Shown here one piece after another: positions 62,701-64,000 of a stretch of DNA of 64,000 nt. The notes under the pieces are model-generated. The model was not told the origin of the DNA, searched no databases, and worked only from the letters and a program-made list of their open reading frames with translations. The stretch's first letter is position 1, and each line of letters starts with the position of its first letter. The position numbers and the translations under genes are program-made. The stretch covers positions 992,001 through 1,056,000 of the forward strand of contig JAWWNJ010000084.1 of assembly GCA_037176885.1 (NCBI GenBank). Direction: 5' to 3'. Source of the DNA: Favolaschia claudopus (Eukaryota; Basidiomycota; Agaricomycetes; Agaricales; Mycenaceae).

Positions 62701-64000
62701 GAGTAATCAGGCGTTTCTAAAACGTCCTCTTGTCGAACAGGTACGTCCTCGAATGGTTCTGGTTCGGATTCTCCTTCAGAACAATCAGAAAATCCGGGAA
62801 TTTCGAAGCAGCGAGGAAGATCAAAGTCTTCATCATCTGAGCTCGAATCCGATTCGTATTCTGAATCACTTGTTTCGAATAATTCAGGTAAATCGGCGAA
62901 CTCGTCTTCCAATTCACTGGGCTCATATCCAGATGAACTAGATGTTTCTGAGTCCGAATAGGAAGGTAAATCCGCAAATTTCTCAATATACCAGGCCGAG
63001 AGATCAAAGTCTCGGTTTTGCAGGGATTCTTTGCGTAGAATTTGCGGTTCAATGTTCCTGAATATGCTGGTGACAATGTACGAATCTTCATCGAAGGATT
63101 CGACACGAATCTTATTGTCTTTGATTACAGGAGTGTCAATTTCTTGATCAACGTCCTGCAAGATAAATGTTGCCATCGTTGCGAACATGTCGTCGGTTTC
63201 CGCTGTATAACGGTCTTCCCATTCAACATCATCAGGATCAAGTCCTATGGCAATCTGGCGCTCAATAGCATACCAGAGACCGATTTTGAAGTCTTCGTCA
63301 AACAAGAATTCCATTGGTAAGATCACATCCTCCATGGTTGCATTGTCGATAACAACATATTTAGTTTCCGAAGTTTCGTATACTTGGAATCGAGATTCTT
63401 CTTGAACCTCTTCATCTCCAGGGTAAGGTTGAGCTTCCTGCAGTACAATGCGAACGAATCGAGCCACTAAATCGCCGATAGGTCGCAGTTTTTCCGGGTG
63501 AGAGTTGACAGTTTCCAAAATATTTAAATCCTGGTTCCCGCCCTCCTCAGCTTCCATACGGAAAATCGCAGACCCAACGGGTAAGGTTTCCAACACTTCA
63601 GTCGTTGCTGAAAGTGCTGATTCGTTTGCGGTACGCATTCGTGCAGCGTGCGCGCCGAAACCTGGAGGTTTACCCTTCTGGTTTGAATTCATGGTCGTCA
63701 ACTTGGGGCAGTTGCGAGCCATATGGCCTGCTTCTTCGCAATTTAGGCAAAGCCCAGCGGCCATCAATTCGTTTCGACGTTTCGTCGGCAATTTCCGGTC
63801 AGGGTAAGTCCGTTTTCCTTTGAACTGGTTGTTGTTAGAAGGTTTTGCCTTCTCGTTGTTCGGTTTAGGTGAGTTCAACTTCACGGATGAAGTCTGGATC
63901 ACCGGTTTCTTATAGAAACGACCGCCACGTCCACGAGTGGGGGTTTTCACCGAGGAAGTAGAAGGTTTGCTTGCGCTTCCCTTCGGCTTATCATCCTCGG
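56751..64000 (-). CDS. pol: Gag-pol polyprotein of chromovirus copy 2 (5' partial)
   Basis: More than 2,400 codons without a stop, open at the window edge. Counting from 63,950: zinc knuckle CLNCEEAGHMARNC (68-81), repeated acidic modules (about 157-660), retropepsin LVDSGS (793-798), RT with YLDD (1111-1114), RNase H TDGSS (about 1264) and DHKGLIHFM, a linker with two RVLRSxTR motifs and DAKSRRS repeats (about 1400-1560), integrase with HSVLAHLG…CDSCKTC, SDRDVLFTSNFW and YHPETDGSTERANR (about 1620-1900), chromodomain-like IDKIVGHSGRR…WMPYS (about 2020-2075), and an extension of about 300 residues ending in an Ala/Glu/Lys coiled coil. Every catalytic block I looked for is present, so this copy may be active. 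It could supply enzymes to the defective copy at 12-25 kb (inference). Confidence 0.93.
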   Translation of the reverse strand, partial: EDDKPKGSASKPSTSSVKTPTRGRGGRFYKKPVIQTSSVKLNSPKPNNEKAKPSNNNQFKGKRTYPDRKLPTKRRNELMAAGLCLNCEEAGHMARNCPKLTTMNSNQKGKPPGFGAHAARMRTANESALSATTEVLETLPVGSAIFRMEAEEGGNQDLNILETVNSHPEKLRPIGDLVARFVRIVLQEAQPYPGDEEVQEESRFQVYETSETKYVVIDNATMEDVILPMEFLFDEDFKIGLWYAIERQIAIGLDPDDVEWEDRYTAETDDMFATMATFILQDVDQEIDTPVIKDNKIRVESFDEDSYIVTSIFRNIEPQILRKESLQNRDFDLSAWYIEKFADLPSYSDSETSSSSGYEPSELEDEFADLPELFETSDSEYESDSSSDDEDFDLPRCFEIPGFSDCSEGESEPEPFEDVPVRQEDVLETPDYSDLPELMSVSDSDSEIDEFDGSDDEDEPEVNSALRLSGNPGETLDDRLNLLCQVLDLQDSPSSNFENKRLRTDRIGDLVAEGACAVLKFLQPYPGDELVEIDRPCRDKRRFYLDQVVDLQWTVWDEYFHEITIVPKGRLFDEEFEIAAWYASERLYQLERIAEPPRSLHQVPIDDLLCNGANQYLNERVEKYPELSTYHVRKKYPGLYIVSGANKRCCRWQLDLPEDYLMNWRFNLVNWIRRKRGKIEREESIRWNMFDTEDGFGYLYLLFETSYSEQEIRLFEVIQSIEIERDTIEVELGRPSALPKLSYLLKMLTDAQFQDALDSSILYCGGIQVPADQVNGISRTACMPRVPDKIVAKPLIIVVHVNGHPARALVDSGSLGDLISTSLADQLQLKRRELDEPIVLQLAVQGSRSKINHSVEVNFKYQDINCPRTFYLANVSGYDLILGTAWLFRNQVNIGLNPARVCVGSAKCLPISGVATAKIYSHSAELADNVVQSARDELMEYAKPICKKAAETPLPPLRAINHTIPLIDEKKILPWRPSRCPEALRPQWDEKRRNYLKTGRWKVTSSGNTVPMLLIPKAKTNPPKLRTVVDLRARNKNTHKLSSPLPDMEGILRRVARCKYRSLIDGQDAYEQIRIIPEHVDRTTVTTPDGNMVSLVIQIGDCNAPATYQSLMNYLFSDFIGRFMDVYLDDIIIYSETLDGHIKHVKAIIDVLKRETLYLSEHKLQFLKPDMKVLGRIVDDDGIRMDPDKVDSVINWKTPTNRDLLRGFLGSIGYLADDLARIREPMGILHGLTGDTVPFRWGYTHQRAFEDCKRIAHQSREHRRVPLKYGPSADPAFLVTDGSSSAIAGVVSQGADWKSAKVAAFFSAKLNSAQQNYPVHEIEMLAGVEAMIRHRDILQGFHFKWITDHKGLIHFMNQKNLSGRQARWMEKISEFDFEVVYIPGTENVLADALSRIYSNEAPGTVRARSEYTYHDVVNNDALNINSISMPVFAGSEAKAIASDRVLRSATRAAEQQLKQKAAEAKHTQEGRVLRSMTRNVDKQDFASPGEAKEGGSTNKSKLKKPDAKSRRSDAKSRRSDAKSRAGTDMKSSAEAKPFDSGDQTLIPEANPPSTESISPSTMTDEPPPLEPSTPRPPTLSELEKQLKDMDPSLFPVVSGGTDGLDLVKFLQHKYDQDSFFKDILATPKAFKNFEVSDGLIFLCEHDRKVLCVPHLKYKGRNIREIIISEAHSVLAHLGPRKTTDYLREYVWWKDLVPDTQIYCDSCKTCKHSKPNNQKPYGFLHSLNPPTQPWESIGVDFVGPLPESRNRDSVFNSITVVICLLTGMVHIIPSRINYTAKQMAELMFEHVYKLHGLPKSIVSDRDVLFTSNFWRRLHELIGTKLRMSSAYHPETDGSTERANRTVTQMLRQCIGEKQKDWVAKLPAVEFALNSARSETTGYTPFFLNTGRMPRSLIWESDRTREYPGIANFALQRRLAIMAAHDAVLAARVKQTRNANRRRQAAPFLQGDLVYLSTKNLKFEKGLARKLIPKFIGPYRILRDFGNNSFQIELPPNMKQRGVHNVFHSSLLRIHVPNDDRRFPGRLETQLDVSTNATTHEWAIDKIVGHSGRRANAVFEVQWQSGDRSWMPYSQASHLTALQDYFESLGISEISELPLGSGKLPEEDIDVFSADIILSHAEQRYVSNQSGYINSLDLFVELNPEFSSTSYSSSTSSTVIPFLAMPNHKHSNKSSSSSTQSSGFRVNGVLGKDIVALAKFLDFNNSHWLQHIDDHTFHLRDPDNETTHVVPAMLVRVYIMFNYLLNDPANRYKDMPWGYVDFARILNAHCLSGEKWAYYDIESGRTLWYPDHHLPSIVIYAVRESDLAEAPPAGQVLVSQARWDRLTEMDLRRQDNRERAKAEGRVKRQQRDAPEYERVTAMAQRLALKNRMVEEEKEREEFNAQLEAEMAAEKAAADKAAAEKAAGSGAGPDAMVS
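59428..59484 (-). repeat. 21-bp in-frame tandem repeat in chromovirus pol
   Basis: CTTGACTTCGCGTCAGAGCG units, about 2.7 copies, encoding DAKSRRS repeats. Copy 1 (near 15,330-15,365) has one unit fewer. Confidence 0.8.

Larger units (their letters stand above)
56467..64000 (-). mobile_element. Ty3/gypsy chromovirus-like retrotransposon, copy 2 (runs off right edge)
   Basis: 3' LTR 56,467-56,720 and an uninterrupted pol frame. The 5' part (gag and 5' LTR) lies beyond 64,000. Target flank at the left is GCGAC, inside the RT of gypsy element 3. It retains the zinc knuckle and the entire Gag-pol linker that copy 1 has lost, and has no nested insertion, so it may be a complete autonomous copy. 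Confidence 0.92.

Overview
This window is fungal nuclear DNA, most likely from an Agaricomycete (mushroom-forming basidiomycete). The evidence is short GT-AG introns of about 50-70 bp, a RecQ-like helicase of the type found in many copies in agaric genomes, a MULE-type transposase with a SWIM zinc finger, and (CCCTAA)n telomere-type repeat. Almost everything recognisable is transposable element. Single-copy host coding capacity is limited to a small, probably decayed C2H2 zinc-finger gene (2.5-3.1 kb) and a broken RecQ-like helicase (3.8-5.4 kb). No tRNA, rRNA, CRISPR or operon-like structure was seen.

Layout. 0-9 kb: intergenic DNA with several terminal-inverted-repeat MITEs, the two broken host genes and a truncated Ty3/gypsy RT. 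9.6-12.2 kb: 5' two thirds of a decayed Ty1/copia element with a small insertion in its integrase. 12,365-24,741: a 12.4-kb Ty3/gypsy chromovirus-like element on the minus strand, with LTR pairs identical by eye and a GTTTC target duplication. Nested inside its pol is a second LTR element (17,756-21,070; TSD GTTCA; LTRs identical by eye) that encodes only a Gag. 25.3-26.9 kb: 3' part of a MULE transposase gene with telomeric hexamers inside its last exon. 29-33 kb: a decayed tyrosine-recombinase (Ngaro/DIRS-like) retrotransposon on the minus strand with a hAT-type MITE in its terminal repeat. 33.9-35.4 kb: a second gag-only LTR element (copia type) with a (TTCGGG)n tract in its reading frame. 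37.6-46.7 kb: a gypsy gag frame split by a copia element (39,576-44,628, TSD TCCAG), itself split by a TA-flanked MITE, plus a second TA-flanked MITE; removing the insertions rejoins the gag frame. 47-51.7 kb: no recognisable gene, but four copies of a hairpin motif with compensatory stem changes. 52-56.5 kb: a third gypsy element (gag, protease, start of RT) cut by a second, apparently intact copy of the chromovirus, which runs off the right edge (56,467-64,000, minus).

Together this is a transposon graveyard and nesting ground with several very recent insertions. The intact 56-64 kb chromovirus is a possible source of enzymes for the defective 12-25 kb copy. The two gag-only elements look like independent cases of structural-gene-only parasites. 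The points most worth following up are the gag-only elements, a repeated acidic module between Gag and protease of the chromovirus, its long extension after the chromodomain, the mosaic divergence between its two copies, and the covarying hairpins at 48-49.4 kb.
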